Shown piece after piece: positions 38,495 through 49,582 of a stretch of 64,000 bases of DNA (positions within the stretch are counted from its first letter, which is position 1; every line of letters starts with the position of its first letter). The stretch comes from Actinomycetota bacterium. Its GTDB lineage: Bacteria > Actinomycetota > Acidimicrobiia > Acidimicrobiales > Ilumatobacteraceae. A program made the translations under genes and the position numbers. Below the pieces are notes generated by a model, which was given only the letters and a program-made list of their open reading frames with translations, was not told the DNA's origin and searched no databases. The stretch spans positions 1 through 64,000 of the forward strand of contig WLHL01000004.1 of NCBI GenBank assembly GCA_009702755.1, given 5' to 3'.

Positions 38495-39468
38495 GAGACT
38501 GTTGCTAACAGTGCAGCAGTTGCCGCGCGCATTGCGTCAGTCGTGATGCCTTGAGGCAATGCATCGCACGCACGTTCTGCATCTGCAACAAACGAACGAG
38601 CCGCATCAATCGCTGTCGCAACACCTGTTCCGTTACGCACAATCTCAAGAACATGCAAACGCTCTGTCTCGTTCAACGGCTTACCCAAGATGGAAGCCAA
38701 CTCATCTGCAGCAGCGCCACCAGCGGCCAACGTGTGAAGAACGGGCAGTGTGTACACACCTTCTTCCATGTCGTGGCCCGCAGGCTTTCCAAGTTGTGCA
38801 TCTGTTGCGGTGAGATCAAGAACGTCATCAACAATTTGGAACACCATGCCGTATGCAGTGCCATAGGCAGTCAATGCATCAATCACTTCGCGGCTATGAC
38901 CAGCAACAAGACCGCCAATGCGTGCGGCCGTTGAATACAGCGACGCAGTCTTTCCATCAATGGAAGACAAGTAGGCATCCACAGGACGTGACACGTTGTA
39001 CGTGTGGCGAAGCTCCAGGATTTGTCCTTGGCACAACTCACCAATAGTGCGTGCCAATAACTCGGCAACTTCCACGCCTAACCCGGCGGCAATTTCTGAT
39101 GCCTTGGCGAGAAGAAAGTCACCCGCAAGAATCGCCTGCAAGTTGCCCCACTTGGCATTGACGGTGTCTACTCCGCGGCGCTGCGTGGACTCATCCATCA
39201 CGTCGTCGTGGTACAAAGATCCCAAGTGCACTAATTCACAGGAGATTCCACCGAGGATTGCTTCGCGCGACGCAGGGGCATCATTGCCCACTTGTGAGGC
39301 CACAATCGTGAAAACAGGGCGTAAACGCTTCCCACCTGCCGAAATAAGGTGAGATGCGATTTCCGTGAGGTAGGCATCGGGAGTGGTCACAGCTCCCAAG
39401 AGGGCGTCTTCCACCCGCTGGCGGTCTTTGTCCATCGTTGGCAAACCAAGCAGCGGGGATGCGGTCAC
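38491..39468 (-). CDS. polyprenyl diphosphate synthase
   Basis: DDxxD motif LGSLYHDDVMDESTQRRG, FQIVDDVLDLTA, GKPAGHDMEEGVYTLPVL. Confidence 0.93.
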   Translation of the reverse strand: MTASPLLGLPTMDKDRQRVEDALLGAVTTPDAYLTEIASHLISAGGKRLRPVFTIVASQVGNDAPASREAILGGISCELVHLGSLYHDDVMDESTQRRGVDTVNAKWGNLQAILAGDFLLAKASEIAAGLGVEVAELLARTIGELCQGQILELRHTYNVSRPVDAYLSSIDGKTASLYSTAARIGGLVAGHSREVIDALTAYGTAYGMVFQIVDDVLDLTATDAQLGKPAGHDMEEGVYTLPVLHTLAAGGAAADELASILGKPLNETERLHVLEIVRNGTGVATAIDAARSFVADAERACDALPQGITTDAMRAATAALLATVS

Positions 39469-39552
39469 GGTGCAAGGCTACGGGCTGCGCAGGGGTACTC
39501 CCTCCCTGCACCGATACACTTCTGAGCAATATCCACCGATTTTCCAAACGGG

Positions 39553-42099
39553 GTGGTCCCATTGTTCGAACGTTTTACAGACCGAGCCCGCAGGGTTGTT
39601 GTTCTCGCCCAAGAAGAGGCGCGTCTCCTCAACCATTCATACATCGGCACCGAGCACATCCTTCTCGGTCTCATTCATGAAGGCGAAGGCGTTGCCGCCA
39701 AAGCTCTTGAGTCTCTCTCCATCTCCCTTGAGGCAGTACGCGCTCAAGTCGAAGAGATCATCGGTCAAGGTGGGTCTTCCCCATCAGGCCACATTCCGTT
39801 CACACCACGGGCGAAGAAGGTTCTCGAACTGTCATTGCGCGAAGCGTTGCAGTTGGGTCACAACTACATCGGCACCGAGCACATCTTGTTGGGTCTCCTT
39901 CGTGAAGGCGAAGGCGTTGCCACTCAGGTTCTCGTGAAGTTGGGTGCCGATCTCGGCAAGGTTCGCCAGCAAGTCATTCAGTTGCTCTCTGGCTACCAGG
40001 GTCCTGCAGCAAAGGGCGATGCTCCTACCGGTGGTGCACCTGCTGGCGGCGCAAAGGAAGAAGCCGGTGACAAGGGCGGAAGCCAAGTTCTCGATCAGTT
40101 CGGTCGCAACCTCACGCAACTCGCACGCGACAAGAAGCTTGACCCCGTGATCGGTCGTACTCGTGAACTCGAGCGCGTCATGCAGATTCTTTCTCGTCGC
40201 ACGAAGAACAACCCTGTTCTCATCGGTGAGCCTGGTGTTGGTAAGACAGCAGTTGTTGAAGGTCTCGCACAAAAGATTGTCTCGGGCGACATTCCTGAAA
40301 CATTGAAGGACAAGCAGCTCTACACGCTTGACCTCGGTGCATTGGTTGCTGGTTCTCGTTACCGCGGTGATTTCGAAGAGCGCTTGAAGAAAGTTCTCAA
40401 AGAAATCAAGACACGCGGCGACATCATTCTCTTCATTGACGAAATCCACACACTCGTGGGTGCCGGTGCAGCAGAAGGTGCCATTGATGCTGCAAGCATC
40501 TTGAAGCCAATGCTCGCTCGTGGTGAATTGCAGACAATCGGTGCAACAACAACCGACGAATACCGCAAGCATCTTGAAAAAGATCCTGCACTTGAGCGTC
40601 GCTTCCAGCCAGTGAAGGTGGAAGAGCCAACCGTTGCGCACACGATTGAAATCTTGAAGGGTGTGCGCGACAAATACGAAACGCACCACCGCGTCACCAT
40701 CACCGACCAAGCAATCGTTGCTGCTGCAAACCTTGCAGACCGCTACATCGCAGATCGTCACCTTCCCGACAAGGCAATTGACCTCATCGACGAAGCTGGT
40801 TCACGTTTGCGCATCAAGCGCATGCAGACACCTCCTGATCTCAAAGAACTTGAAGGCAAGATTTCTGAAGTGCAGAACGCAAAGAAGAAGGCCATCGAAG
40901 AACAACTCTTCGAAGAGGCCGGACGCTTGCGTGACCAAGAGCGTCAACTGCTTGAAGAAAAGACTGCAAAAGAGACCGAAATCAAGGCCTCGGGCGTCAA
41001 CTTGTTTGATGAAGTCGACGAAGAAGCAATCGCAGAAGTGCTCAGCATCTGGACAGGTATTCCCGTCTACAAACTCACCGAAGCAGAGACACAGAAGTTG
41101 CTCAACATGGAAGGTGAACTGCGTAAGCGCTACATCGGCCAGCCCGATGCAGTGAAGGCAGTGTCACAAAGCATTCGCCGTACACGCGCCGGATTGAAAG
41201 ATCCACGTCGTCCAAGCGGTTCGTTCATCTTCCTCGGACCAACAGGTGTTGGTAAGACAGAACTTGCAAAGACTCTTGCTGAGTTCTTGTTCGGTGACGA
41301 ACAAGCTCTCATCACACTCGACATGTCCGAGTACCAAGAGAAGCACACTGTTAGCCGTCTTGTTGGGTCACCTCCGGGATACGTCGGATACGAAGAAGGC
41401 GGCCAGCTCACCGAAGCAGTTCGTCGCAAGCCGTTCTCTGTTGTGTTGTTCGACGAAATCGAAAAAGCACACCCCGACGTGTTCAACACATTGCTTCAAA
41501 TTCTTGAAGAAGGTCGTCTTACCGACAGCCAAGGTCGCAGCGTTGACTTCCGCAACACGGTTCTCATCATGACGTCAAACCTCGGTACACAAGACTTGCG
41601 TAAGGGAAGCCTCGGCTTCACCAAGGGTGACTCTGCACTGTCGTACTCACGTATGAAGGACAAGGTCACTGATGCACTCAAGGCGCACTTCCGTCCTGAG
41701 TTCTTGAACCGCGTTGACGACATCATCGTGTTCCACGAACACGGCAAGGAAGAGATCCTCCAGATGGTTGATCTCATGATGAAGCGCACTGCATCTCAGC
41801 TTGAGTCACAAGGCTTGGGCATTGAGCTCACACAGGGTGCGAAGGATTACCTCGCTGAAGTCGGATACGACCCACAGTTGGGTGCACGTCCATTGCGTCG
41901 CGCCATTCAGCGCCACATCGAAGACGAACTGTCAGAGAAGATCCTCTATAAGGAATTCACTGCCGGTCAGATCATCGTTGTTGATGCAGAAGATGATCCT
42001 GAGAACGAAGGCAAGAAGCACCTCGTGTTCCGTGCCGTCGAAGGTTTTGTTGCACCAAGCGAGCCACCACTCGTGGGTGACGGCGACACTGCCGACTAA
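39553..42099 (+). CDS. clpC: ATP-dependent Clp protease ATPase subunit ClpC
   Basis: Clp N repeats, two AAA+ domains ([37 protein letters not shown]), UVR-like linker. Confidence 0.97.
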   Translation: MVPLFERFTDRARRVVVLAQEEARLLNHSYIGTEHILLGLIHEGEGVAAKALESLSISLEAVRAQVEEIIGQGGSSPSGHIPFTPRAKKVLELSLREALQLGHNYIGTEHILLGLLREGEGVATQVLVKLGADLGKVRQQVIQLLSGYQGPAAKGDAPTGGAPAGGAKEEAGDKGGSQVLDQFGRNLTQLARDKKLDPVIGRTRELERVMQILSRRTKNNPVLIGEPGVGKTAVVEGLAQKIVSGDIPETLKDKQLYTLDLGALVAGSRYRGDFEERLKKVLKEIKTRGDIILFIDEIHTLVGAGAAEGAIDAASILKPMLARGELQTIGATTTDEYRKHLEKDPALERRFQPVKVEEPTVAHTIEILKGVRDKYETHHRVTITDQAIVAAANLADRYIADRHLPDKAIDLIDEAGSRLRIKRMQTPPDLKELEGKISEVQNAKKKAIEEQLFEEAGRLRDQERQLLEEKTAKETEIKASGVNLFDEVDEEAIAEVLSIWTGIPVYKLTEAETQKLLNMEGELRKRYIGQPDAVKAVSQSIRRTRAGLKDPRRPSGSFIFLGPTGVGKTELAKTLAEFLFGDEQALITLDMSEYQEKHTVSRLVGSPPGYVGYEEGGQLTEAVRRKPFSVVLFDEIEKAHPDVFNTLLQILEEGRLTDSQGRSVDFRNTVLIMTSNLGTQDLRKGSLGFTKGDSALSYSRMKDKVTDALKAHFRPEFLNRVDDIIVFHEHGKEEILQMVDLMMKRTASQLESQGLGIELTQGAKDYLAEVGYDPQLGARPLRRAIQRHIEDELSEKILYKEFTAGQIIVVDAEDDPENEGKKHLVFRAVEGFVAPSEPPLVGDGDTAD

Positions 42100-42108
42100 A
42101 CATTCCTC

Positions 42109-42903
42109 GTGACTTTTCTCAAGGGGCGATTCGCACGGCTTGGTGTCGTGGCATGTGCAGCATTGTTGTTGACTTCGTGTCGCGTTGATCAGAGTGTGTC
42201 TCTCACTGTGAAGCCCAACGGCTCAGGTGAGGTCACAGTTGTCATCACAGCGAACAAAGACATCGTTGCCAAGGCACCCAACCTTGCTGCAGATCTTCGA
42301 ACAGACGATCTAGTCGAAGCAGGCTGGGAAGTCACCAAACCAGTCAAGACAAAAACAGGTGGCCTCACTGTCACCTTGGTGCGGTCGTTTCGTAACCCTG
42401 CAGAGGCAAACATTGCCCTTTCCCAGGTCAATGGTCCAAAGGGCCCCTTGCACGAAATGGTCGTGACACGCTCTGGCAAAGACACCAATAGCCAATGGTC
42501 ATTGGCCGGTCGCCTCGAAGTCACCGGTGGCTTAGAAGCCTTCATTGATGATGCAGGTCTGGAATTAGTTGGCGCTGCGCCTTATCTCGCCAACGTGCAA
42601 GAAGCAGGCCTCGATCTTGGTGATGCCGTGGGCATTACATTCACGGCAGTTCTTCCCGGAACCATTGATCAGTCAACTGGTGTCAAGACAGACGGTCCCG
42701 TTAGTTGGGCTGTTCCTATGGACGGTTCAAAGATCGACATCGCAACAACTTCGACAAATGTTGACGTTGTCTCCAGTATCTCACGAGTGAGCAAAGTGCT
42801 TCTTCTCGGTCTTTTGGTGTTGTGGATTGCAGCAACAATCGTTCTGTTGTTGTTAGTGGGCAACGCACGTCAGCGCCGTTCTGGACGTATGTCCCGACCA
42901 TAA
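42109..42903 (+). CDS. lipoprotein with C-terminal TM (LppM-like organisation)
   Basis: Lipobox AALLLTSCRVDQSVSLTVKPNGSGEVTVVIT, C-terminal TM SKVLLLGLLVLWIAATIVLLLLV. Confidence 0.65.
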   Translation: MTFLKGRFARLGVVACAALLLTSCRVDQSVSLTVKPNGSGEVTVVITANKDIVAKAPNLAADLRTDDLVEAGWEVTKPVKTKTGGLTVTLVRSFRNPAEANIALSQVNGPKGPLHEMVVTRSGKDTNSQWSLAGRLEVTGGLEAFIDDAGLELVGAAPYLANVQEAGLDLGDAVGITFTAVLPGTIDQSTGVKTDGPVSWAVPMDGSKIDIATTSTNVDVVSSISRVSKVLLLGLLVLWIAATIVLLLLVGNARQRRSGRMSRP

Positions 42904-42935
42904 GTTGCAGGCTAAATACGGTCTACACTTTTCCC

Positions 42936-43574
42936 ATGGCGGAGTCTTCCAAACGCATCGTTGTTGTGGGTGGTCGCAGTCGTCGTCCTTGGGCGCTGCA
43001 ATCAAAGGATCGCATTCTTGAAGCAGCAATTGCAGAGATTGGCGCTGTCGGATTCGAACGAGCCAAGATCAGTGAGATTGCGAAGCGTGCCGATATGGCT
43101 CCTGGCTCTGTCTACACCTGGTTCGACAACAAAGAAGATCTCTTTCGTGCCGCACTAGAGGCTGCCCTCAAGGAACAGATTCTTAGCAACAAAGTTGCAC
43201 TGGCAGACGTTGACACCAAGCAAGATTGGATCTTTCAATTAGCTGCCCTTGTACCACGTAACCACGAAGACAAAGGTCCGACAACAACCCAAATGCTTCT
43301 CATTGAGTCGTATTACGCAGCTTGGCGTGACAAAAAGGCACGTAAGAAGTTACTCCCCGACATCAATTCACACATTGAAATGCACGTCAACATCATTAAG
43401 ACTGCACAAGAACAAGGTCATATCTCAAAAGAAATAGACGCTGACGCCCTCGGACTTATCTTCCTCGCACTGCCCACAGGATTGTCCGTTCTCAGCCTTG
43501 CAGGTGCACCTCGCGTCAATGACGCCTCATGGCTTGAACTGCTCACAAGATTTGCGCGAGCGATTAAGCCCTAA
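42936..43574 (+). CDS. TetR-family transcriptional regulator
   Basis: SKDRILEAAIAEIGAVGFERAKISEIAKRADMAPGSVYTWFDNKEDLFRAAL; ATG at 42936. Confidence 0.9.
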   Translation: MAESSKRIVVVGGRSRRPWALQSKDRILEAAIAEIGAVGFERAKISEIAKRADMAPGSVYTWFDNKEDLFRAALEAALKEQILSNKVALADVDTKQDWIFQLAALVPRNHEDKGPTTTQMLLIESYYAAWRDKKARKKLLPDINSHIEMHVNIIKTAQEQGHISKEIDADALGLIFLALPTGLSVLSLAGAPRVNDASWLELLTRFARAIKP

Positions 43575-43577
43575 AAA

Positions 43578-45578
43578 CTATGGACAACCGTATGGATGGC
43601 AGCCGCCACCACCGGTATAGCGACCAGATGCAGTGAATCCTGCTGGCACTGATTCAACGTTGTAATTGACTGTGTAATCGCCGTATTGGTAACCAGTATC
43701 GGGTCCAAAATTGAAGTAGTAGGTATCACCTGGGAATCGCGTGAGATACCCACGCCAGCCTCTTTGAGTTCCATTGTTGCAATTGAAACCTTGAGCGCCA
43801 TAACCGTTCAAGACAAAGACGCAATTCAGTGCCGCAGTCGTTGTCGTTGTACTCGACGTCGAAGTACTTGAAGTCGTTGATGATGACGGAGTACTCACCG
43901 ATGTAGATGGTGACGAGGATCCCGGTGACGCTGGAGACGATGAAGAAGTAGTCGAAGAGCCAGGCGTGACAGCTGGGCTAGTTGAACTGTCGGTACTACC
44001 AGAGGCGCCTGCAGCAATTGTCATCTCAGACTTCTTAATTGTCGTGGTTGTGGTTGTCGTCGTTGTAGTGACAGGAGGTGCGGTGACAGGCGTAGTCGGA
44101 ACTGCTGCAACAGCCTCTACATATGCAGTGTTGGAGAGGCTGCGTACCTCTGCAGCGGACAAGCCTGGCTTCACTGCTTCTGGGATGAGCTCCGCCACTA
44201 CCGGCGCAACCACGGTGACAAGATCAGTGCTTTTCTCAATGGTTGGTGTGCTTGTTCCGTTATCCGTTACCACCACTTGAGGATTTGCTTCGTTCACGAT
44301 GACAGGAGTTGATGCACCCTCCACCGCAATCGACAATGCATTGTTCTCGATCGTGATTTGCGAGGAATTGGTATCGACTTGTGCGATGACATCATCAACG
44401 GCAACCTGAATGCTGGTGGAATTGTCATTCAGAGAAATTGAATTCTCTGTGAATGTAATGGGTGTTCTCTTCTTCTTGCCTGTTGTCACGATGCGCACGA
44501 CAGAGTTGCCGTTTGAAACATACGCCGATGCAGTATCCGGAAGAGTCAGTTCAAAATCTGTCTCATCAGTTGAAAGAACGAATTCAGGAATCTTCACGAC
44601 AGTGTCACACGTTGCCGTGCGAACAGCCTTCGATTCCACATCGGAAACAGTTTCTGTGCTTGATGGTGAGTAGGTGCCGCTTTTTGTTGTGACAGACCAG
44701 TCGGAGGACGTTGATCGAATCAGCAGAACCGATTTGGTGACTTTGGTTCCATCGCCGCAGAACGGACACGTGCCTGCTGTACGCGCTGAAATCGGAGTGA
44801 TGTCAAGATCGCCAGCTTTTCCAGTCCATGCACACTCATCATCTTGAGGATTAGTGCTTGAGAACGAAAAGAACCATTCATCAGTTTTCAGATCGATCAC
44901 GACATATCGCTCCATGCCAGGCCAATTGCTGTCATACACCTTGATGACTGCCAAATCTTTGCTTGGGAATTCAAGTGCATAAGGCAAGACAGCATGACCA
45001 CCAGTGGGTGTGTACACACCCAAGGTGTACTGCGTGCCACCCGACTCAAAGGACTTGTGGAGCTCATTCAGAATTTCAACAAGAGATTTCTTTGCCCACG
45101 CATTTGTTGTGTCTTGTACTTCAGGAAGAAACTGTGTTGCAAAGGCCCTCATGATTCCGTGAGTCACCTCGCCTTCATTCGGCAACTGAACAGTCGGCGG
45201 AGTCTGCTTTGTGTCGAAGCGTGCTGAAGCTTGAACAACTAATCCTTCACAGTGTCCGGACTGACGCGCATCGTTGACCATCTGTGCCCATGCAGCAGCT
45301 TGCGCAGTGGGCGAACAGTTCTCCTCTTTGCCCGACGCACAGGCCCGATCTCCAAACATGGTGTAGAGATCAGATGCATTGAAAACTTCTGCTGTTGCTC
45401 CGGCACCAAAGTTGGCAAACGCGAAACCGTTGCTCTTCGGTGCAAGACCCGTATCAATTTTCTTTGCGCTCAGAGGAACAGACCCGCCCCCGCCACACGA
45501 TGACACGATTCCTGCAAGCACCACTGCGGTGATTGCTGCTAATCGAGTTGTGCGGCGAAGGGGGGATCTAGACCTCAT
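43578..45578 (-). CDS. large secreted/lipoprotein with Ser/Thr-rich low-complexity region
   Basis: Lipobox-like VLAGIVSSCGGGG; TTTTTTTTIKKSE and SSSPASPGSSSPSTSVSTPSSSTTSS stretches; C-terminal domain with GGGGCHPYGCP. Confidence 0.7.
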   Translation of the reverse strand: MRSRSPLRRTTRLAAITAVVLAGIVSSCGGGGSVPLSAKKIDTGLAPKSNGFAFANFGAGATAEVFNASDLYTMFGDRACASGKEENCSPTAQAAAWAQMVNDARQSGHCEGLVVQASARFDTKQTPPTVQLPNEGEVTHGIMRAFATQFLPEVQDTTNAWAKKSLVEILNELHKSFESGGTQYTLGVYTPTGGHAVLPYALEFPSKDLAVIKVYDSNWPGMERYVVIDLKTDEWFFSFSSTNPQDDECAWTGKAGDLDITPISARTAGTCPFCGDGTKVTKSVLLIRSTSSDWSVTTKSGTYSPSSTETVSDVESKAVRTATCDTVVKIPEFVLSTDETDFELTLPDTASAYVSNGNSVVRIVTTGKKKRTPITFTENSISLNDNSTSIQVAVDDVIAQVDTNSSQITIENNALSIAVEGASTPVIVNEANPQVVVTDNGTSTPTIEKSTDLVTVVAPVVAELIPEAVKPGLSAAEVRSLSNTAYVEAVAAVPTTPVTAPPVTTTTTTTTTTIKKSEMTIAAGASGSTDSSTSPAVTPGSSTTSSSSPASPGSSSPSTSVSTPSSSTTSSTSTSSTTTTTAALNCVFVLNGYGAQGFNCNNGTQRGWRGYLTRFPGDTYYFNFGPDTGYQYGDYTVNYNVESVPAGFTASGRYTGGGGCHPYGCP

Positions 45579-45587
45579 TTGGTTGTC

Positions 45588-46979
45588 TTACTTCTTCTTA
45601 CGACGAAGTTGGAAGGCAGCACCGGCAGCACCTAAGACGACGACCGCACCCAAGATCACCCAGATGGTGTTTGAAGATGATTCATCGTCAGATGACGTCG
45701 ATGCTGAGGTTCCTTCATCTGGAATTTCGTCCGCTGATGTTGGTGCAACAGTGGAAGAACTTGTTGTCGTTGAAGCCTCAGCTTCGCCTTCGCGAACAAT
45801 GGCTTTTTCAACTACCAGTTCCTTGTTATCTGTTCCAATTACTCGAGTTTTCACAGTTTTGGCAGAAGCAGGAATAACTAGCTTCGTGTTCTTTGAGCCG
45901 GAAACAGTGATCCAAGTCTTTCCGTCAAATGACACTTCCATGTTGCTGATCTTGTCCGAGTCCACAGTTGGGAAGAATCCCCTAAGTGTTTCTGGAGTGA
46001 TATTGATACTCGTCTCGCCGGAAGGAAGCTTGACTGTTTCGCTGATCGGATCGAGAACTTGAGTCACGATGACCTCTTCCGGAGAAGCGATAGTTGTTGG
46101 CGGCGCTACAGGAGCTTGCGTTGTTGATGTTGGTGCTTCAGTTGTTGACGTTGATGAGTCTGCAGGAGCAGCGGTTGGCACAAAAGAGGCAACTACTGAA
46201 GCAACGTTCTCTGTACCAGTTGTAAATGAACGCATTGGTCGCAAGAGGTAGTTCGCCCATGATCCGCCAGCAAATGTTGCAACGTATCCCTGACGCGAAG
46301 TTGAAGGAATTTCAACAAGATAAAACGGCCAGTTCGCGCGTGTTCCTGATGTCCAGTAGTAGTTGTAGTTTCCACCTGGCGTGATGCCAATTGCGTTTGT
46401 CAGATTTCGGTCGATGAGGATGTGTCGCATCTCCCATTCGTTGCCAAGAATCCAGTCCGCTGCGGGTGTTGATTTCTCATTGAAAGTTTTCAGCGTCGCA
46501 GGAATGTTGGCTTGGGAGACATTCGGGTCAACCCCACTACCCGACCAACCAGGCATCGCGACTTCGAAATAGACGGGCTGAGCGCCATTCGTATCAATGC
46601 GATAGATGATTCCGTCTCGTGAACCATTTGGCTTTACCTTGTCAATGCCGACGACGTTTCCTGAAGCATCAAAAGTTTTGATTGTTCGTGTTGTGCCTCC
46701 GATGAGTGGAAGATCGATGACGCCATCACTGATTTGTGTCCGTTGGCCTTCGCTTCCATCCAGGGCTATAAGTGCCCACTCTGTTGCAGCAGCACAGGTC
46801 GGAACCTTCAGAATGTTCTCTGGGGCCAAACTTGACTTCGCTGCGTCAAGGCATGCGACGGGGTCGAGGGCGCTGTTGCGATTACGGCTGGAATCTGAGT
46901 CTCCTCCGCACGCTGCCAATGTGCCCACCAAGAGGGCGGCTGCGCTCAAGGACACTGCTTTTGATAGTGACTTCTTCAT
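45588..46979 (-). CDS. lipoprotein with Ser/Thr-rich linker and C-terminal TM anchor plus basic tail
   Basis: Lipobox LLVGTLAACGGDSDSS; C-terminus NTIWVILGAVVVLGAAGAAFQLRRKKK; likely ATG at 46979 in ORF 45588-47009. Confidence 0.72.
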   Translation of the reverse strand: MKKSLSKAVSLSAAALLVGTLAACGGDSDSSRNRNSALDPVACLDAAKSSLAPENILKVPTCAAATEWALIALDGSEGQRTQISDGVIDLPLIGGTTRTIKTFDASGNVVGIDKVKPNGSRDGIIYRIDTNGAQPVYFEVAMPGWSGSGVDPNVSQANIPATLKTFNEKSTPAADWILGNEWEMRHILIDRNLTNAIGITPGGNYNYYWTSGTRANWPFYLVEIPSTSRQGYVATFAGGSWANYLLRPMRSFTTGTENVASVVASFVPTAAPADSSTSTTEAPTSTTQAPVAPPTTIASPEEVIVTQVLDPISETVKLPSGETSINITPETLRGFFPTVDSDKISNMEVSFDGKTWITVSGSKNTKLVIPASAKTVKTRVIGTDNKELVVEKAIVREGEAEASTTTSSSTVAPTSADEIPDEGTSASTSSDDESSSNTIWVILGAVVVLGAAGAAFQLRRKKK

Positions 46980-47068
46980 ATCTACTCCTGAATTTGAATT
47001 CAGTTTCAATCATAGGGGATTTTTGTCCCTCACTGAACGACCACTCACCCCCCTATTAGGGTCAGCAC

Positions 47069-48439
47069 GTGGCCAAATTGAAGCTCGTTCATCGTTGTTC
47101 CGATTGCGGAACCTCTTTCCCTAAATGGTCCGGCCGCTGTTTGTCTTGTGGCGCTTGGAACTCCCTGGTGGAGGACGTCGAAGGGCCCGATGAATCCCAC
47201 GCCACTCTGGCGGCAGGCCTTGCTCTTGTCCCTCCAGGTGAAGCCACCCCTATCGGTGACGTCAGTTCACACGAAAGCGACCCAGTACCCACCGGCATTG
47301 GTGAACTCGATCGCGTGTTGGGCGGCGGCTTAGTTCCAGGTTCAGTCACCTTGTTGGGTGGAGAACCTGGCATCGGCAAGAGCACCTTGTTGTTGCAGTT
47401 ACTTGCAGGTGCGACTGGGCCCACTTTGTATGTGACCGCAGAAGAAAGTGCACAACAAGTTCGTCTTCGCGCTGATCGTCTCGGTGCAGTGAGTCCTCAA
47501 TTGTGGTTGTTGCCAGAAATGTCAATGCCCAACATCATTGCGGCCATCGACAAAATTTCTCCTGCGCTTGTCGTCGTTGACTCCATTCAAACTGTTGTTG
47601 ATCCAGAGCTCGGCTCTGCGCCCGGTTCAGTAGTGCAAGTACGTGGTTGCGCACACCGTCTCGTGCAAGAAGCCAAGCGCCGCAATGTCAGCATTGTGAT
47701 TGTTGGTCATGTCACAAAAGAAGGCGGTCTTGCTGGTCCGCGCGTGCTGGAACATGTTGTTGACACTGTGTTGTCATTTGAGGGTGAACGTCATCACGCA
47801 TTGCGATTGTTGCGTGCATCAAAGCATCGCTTCGGACCAAACAATGAACTTGGTTTGTTCGAGATGACAGAGACAGGTTTGCAAGGTGTTCCCGATGCAA
47901 GTTCTTTGTTCCTCACTGATCGTCGCACTGGTGTTCCTGGTTCTGTTGTTGTACCAACAATTGAAGGCCAACGTCCGCTGCTGGTGGAACTGCAAACTCT
48001 TACGAACCCGGTGAACTCTGCAGCACCTGCTCGACGCAGTGCACAAGGTGTCGATCAAGGTCGACTCTCCATGTTGCTCGCAGTGCTCGAACGTCGCGCG
48101 CGCGTCAGCCTTGCTGCACACGAGGTGTATGCATCTGTTGTTGGCGGTGTGAAACTAAGCGAACCCGCCGCAGACCTCGGCTTGTGTCTTGCGCTTGTTT
48201 CGGCAATCACCAATGTTCCGCTTCCCGCAGATCTTGTGGTCATCGGTGAAGTAGGTCTTGCCGGCGAAGTGCGCCAGGTCGGCCACCTTGGTCAGCGTCT
48301 CAATGAAGCAGCCCGACTTGGGTTCAGCCAGGCAATCGTTCCCGCCAGTGCGCCCGACATCAATGTGGGGTGCACCATCCGACGAGCCAGCACGCTCAAC
48401 GAGGCCCTTGCCCTCGCTGGGCTCACCACCAACGGCTAA
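47069..48439 (+). CDS. radA: DNA repair protein RadA
   Basis: Zinc finger CSDCGTSFPKWSGRCLSCGAW, Walker A GGEPGIGKSTLLLQL, C-terminal Lon-like domain. Confidence 0.96.
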   Translation: MAKLKLVHRCSDCGTSFPKWSGRCLSCGAWNSLVEDVEGPDESHATLAAGLALVPPGEATPIGDVSSHESDPVPTGIGELDRVLGGGLVPGSVTLLGGEPGIGKSTLLLQLLAGATGPTLYVTAEESAQQVRLRADRLGAVSPQLWLLPEMSMPNIIAAIDKISPALVVVDSIQTVVDPELGSAPGSVVQVRGCAHRLVQEAKRRNVSIVIVGHVTKEGGLAGPRVLEHVVDTVLSFEGERHHALRLLRASKHRFGPNNELGLFEMTETGLQGVPDASSLFLTDRRTGVPGSVVVPTIEGQRPLLVELQTLTNPVNSAAPARRSAQGVDQGRLSMLLAVLERRARVSLAAHEVYASVVGGVKLSEPAADLGLCLALVSAITNVPLPADLVVIGEVGLAGEVRQVGHLGQRLNEAARLGFSQAIVPASAPDINVGCTIRRASTLNEALALAGLTTNG

Positions 48440-48516
48440 CGCCACCAAGCACCCACCTACCGCAACTGCCAGGTCACATAGGGCCAAACCCCAGTAGTTG
48501 CAGGCGAATATCTATT

Positions 48517-48531
48517 GTTAGAGTGTCTAAC
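48517..48531. promoter_or_regulatory. 15-nt inverted repeat next to the start of the YeiH-like gene
   Basis: GTTAGA-gtg-TCTAAC, 1 nt before ATG at 48533. Confidence 0.4.
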
Positions 48532-48532
48532 T

Positions 48533-49558
48533 ATGTTGTCGCTACAGGGCTCCGCCACACAGGCTCGACTTCTTTCCCCTGGACTGGCACTTGCCGGTGT
48601 TGCCGTGGCGGCCGGATTTGCCGCCAACTCTCAGTTATCCAGCTTGTCGGCGCTCACCGTTGCCCTATTAATAGGTGCAGTGCTCGGCAACCTCGGACTG
48701 ATCCCCTCCATGGCCGATGCTGGCCTCAGGTTTGCTGCCCGACACCTTCTGCGCGCAGGCATTGTTCTCCTCGGTCTGCAGCTCTCGTTACGTGAAGTCG
48801 CACATCTCGGTGGCAAAGGTTTCGTCGCCGTCATTGCAGTTGTCATCATCACATTCTTCGGAACACAGTTCATCGCGCAGTGGCTTGGTGTGTCGCCGGG
48901 TCTCGGGCTGCTCACTGCAACTGGTTACTCCATCTGCGGAGTCTCTGCCATCAGCGCCATGACTGGCGCAGTGGATGGTGACGAAGAAGACGCAACCTAC
49001 GCCATCGCACTTGTCACCATGTTCGGCAGCATTTGCATTTTTGCATTACCGATTCTTGGACATCTCTTCGACATGGGCAATGTTCGCTTTGGTCTCTGGG
49101 CCGGATCATCAGTTCATGACGTTGCACAAGTGGTTGCAACATCTACTGCGTACTCAAGCGAATCACTCAAAGGTGCCGTCATCGTCAAGTTGTCACGCGT
49201 GATTCTTCTTGCACCTCTTGTTGCGTACTTCGCCTACCAACATCGCACTGCCAACAAGAAAATCTCTACAAACGGAGCAAAGGTCGTGAAGACATCTCCA
49301 CTCCCCTTGTTCATCATCTTGTTCCTCGCAATGGTGTGTGTGCGCACCACTGGCTACTTCTCCGACGATGCGCTGCATCAATTCAAAAACTTCGAGAAGA
49401 TCTTCCTCGCGATGGCCCTCGTTGGACTTGGCGCCGGGGTCAACATCAAGCGACTGCGCATTCTTGGCTCGCGCCCTCTTCTGCTTGGTTTGTTCTCGTG
49501 GTTGCTGGTGATGGGTACATCGCTCGCAACCATCCGTCTTATCCCACTCGACTTCTAA
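48533..49558 (+). CDS. YeiH-family putative sulfate exporter
   Basis: About 10 TM; GYSICGVSAISAMTGAVDGDEEDATYAIALVT, VGSSVHDVAQV-like AGSSVHDVAQVVA; ORF 48515-49558 with internal ATG. Confidence 0.88.
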   Translation: MLSLQGSATQARLLSPGLALAGVAVAAGFAANSQLSSLSALTVALLIGAVLGNLGLIPSMADAGLRFAARHLLRAGIVLLGLQLSLREVAHLGGKGFVAVIAVVIITFFGTQFIAQWLGVSPGLGLLTATGYSICGVSAISAMTGAVDGDEEDATYAIALVTMFGSICIFALPILGHLFDMGNVRFGLWAGSSVHDVAQVVATSTAYSSESLKGAVIVKLSRVILLAPLVAYFAYQHRTANKKISTNGAKVVKTSPLPLFIILFLAMVCVRTTGYFSDDALHQFKNFEKIFLAMALVGLGAGVNIKRLRILGSRPLLLGLFSWLLVMGTSLATIRLIPLDF

Positions 49559-49582
49559 AGATCTACAACAAAGGAAAACACA

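Noticed and set aside
39832-40761. 309-aa minus-strand ORF opposite clpC
   Set aside because: Shadow ORF of a highly conserved gene, Cys/Asn-rich composition with no recognisable domain.
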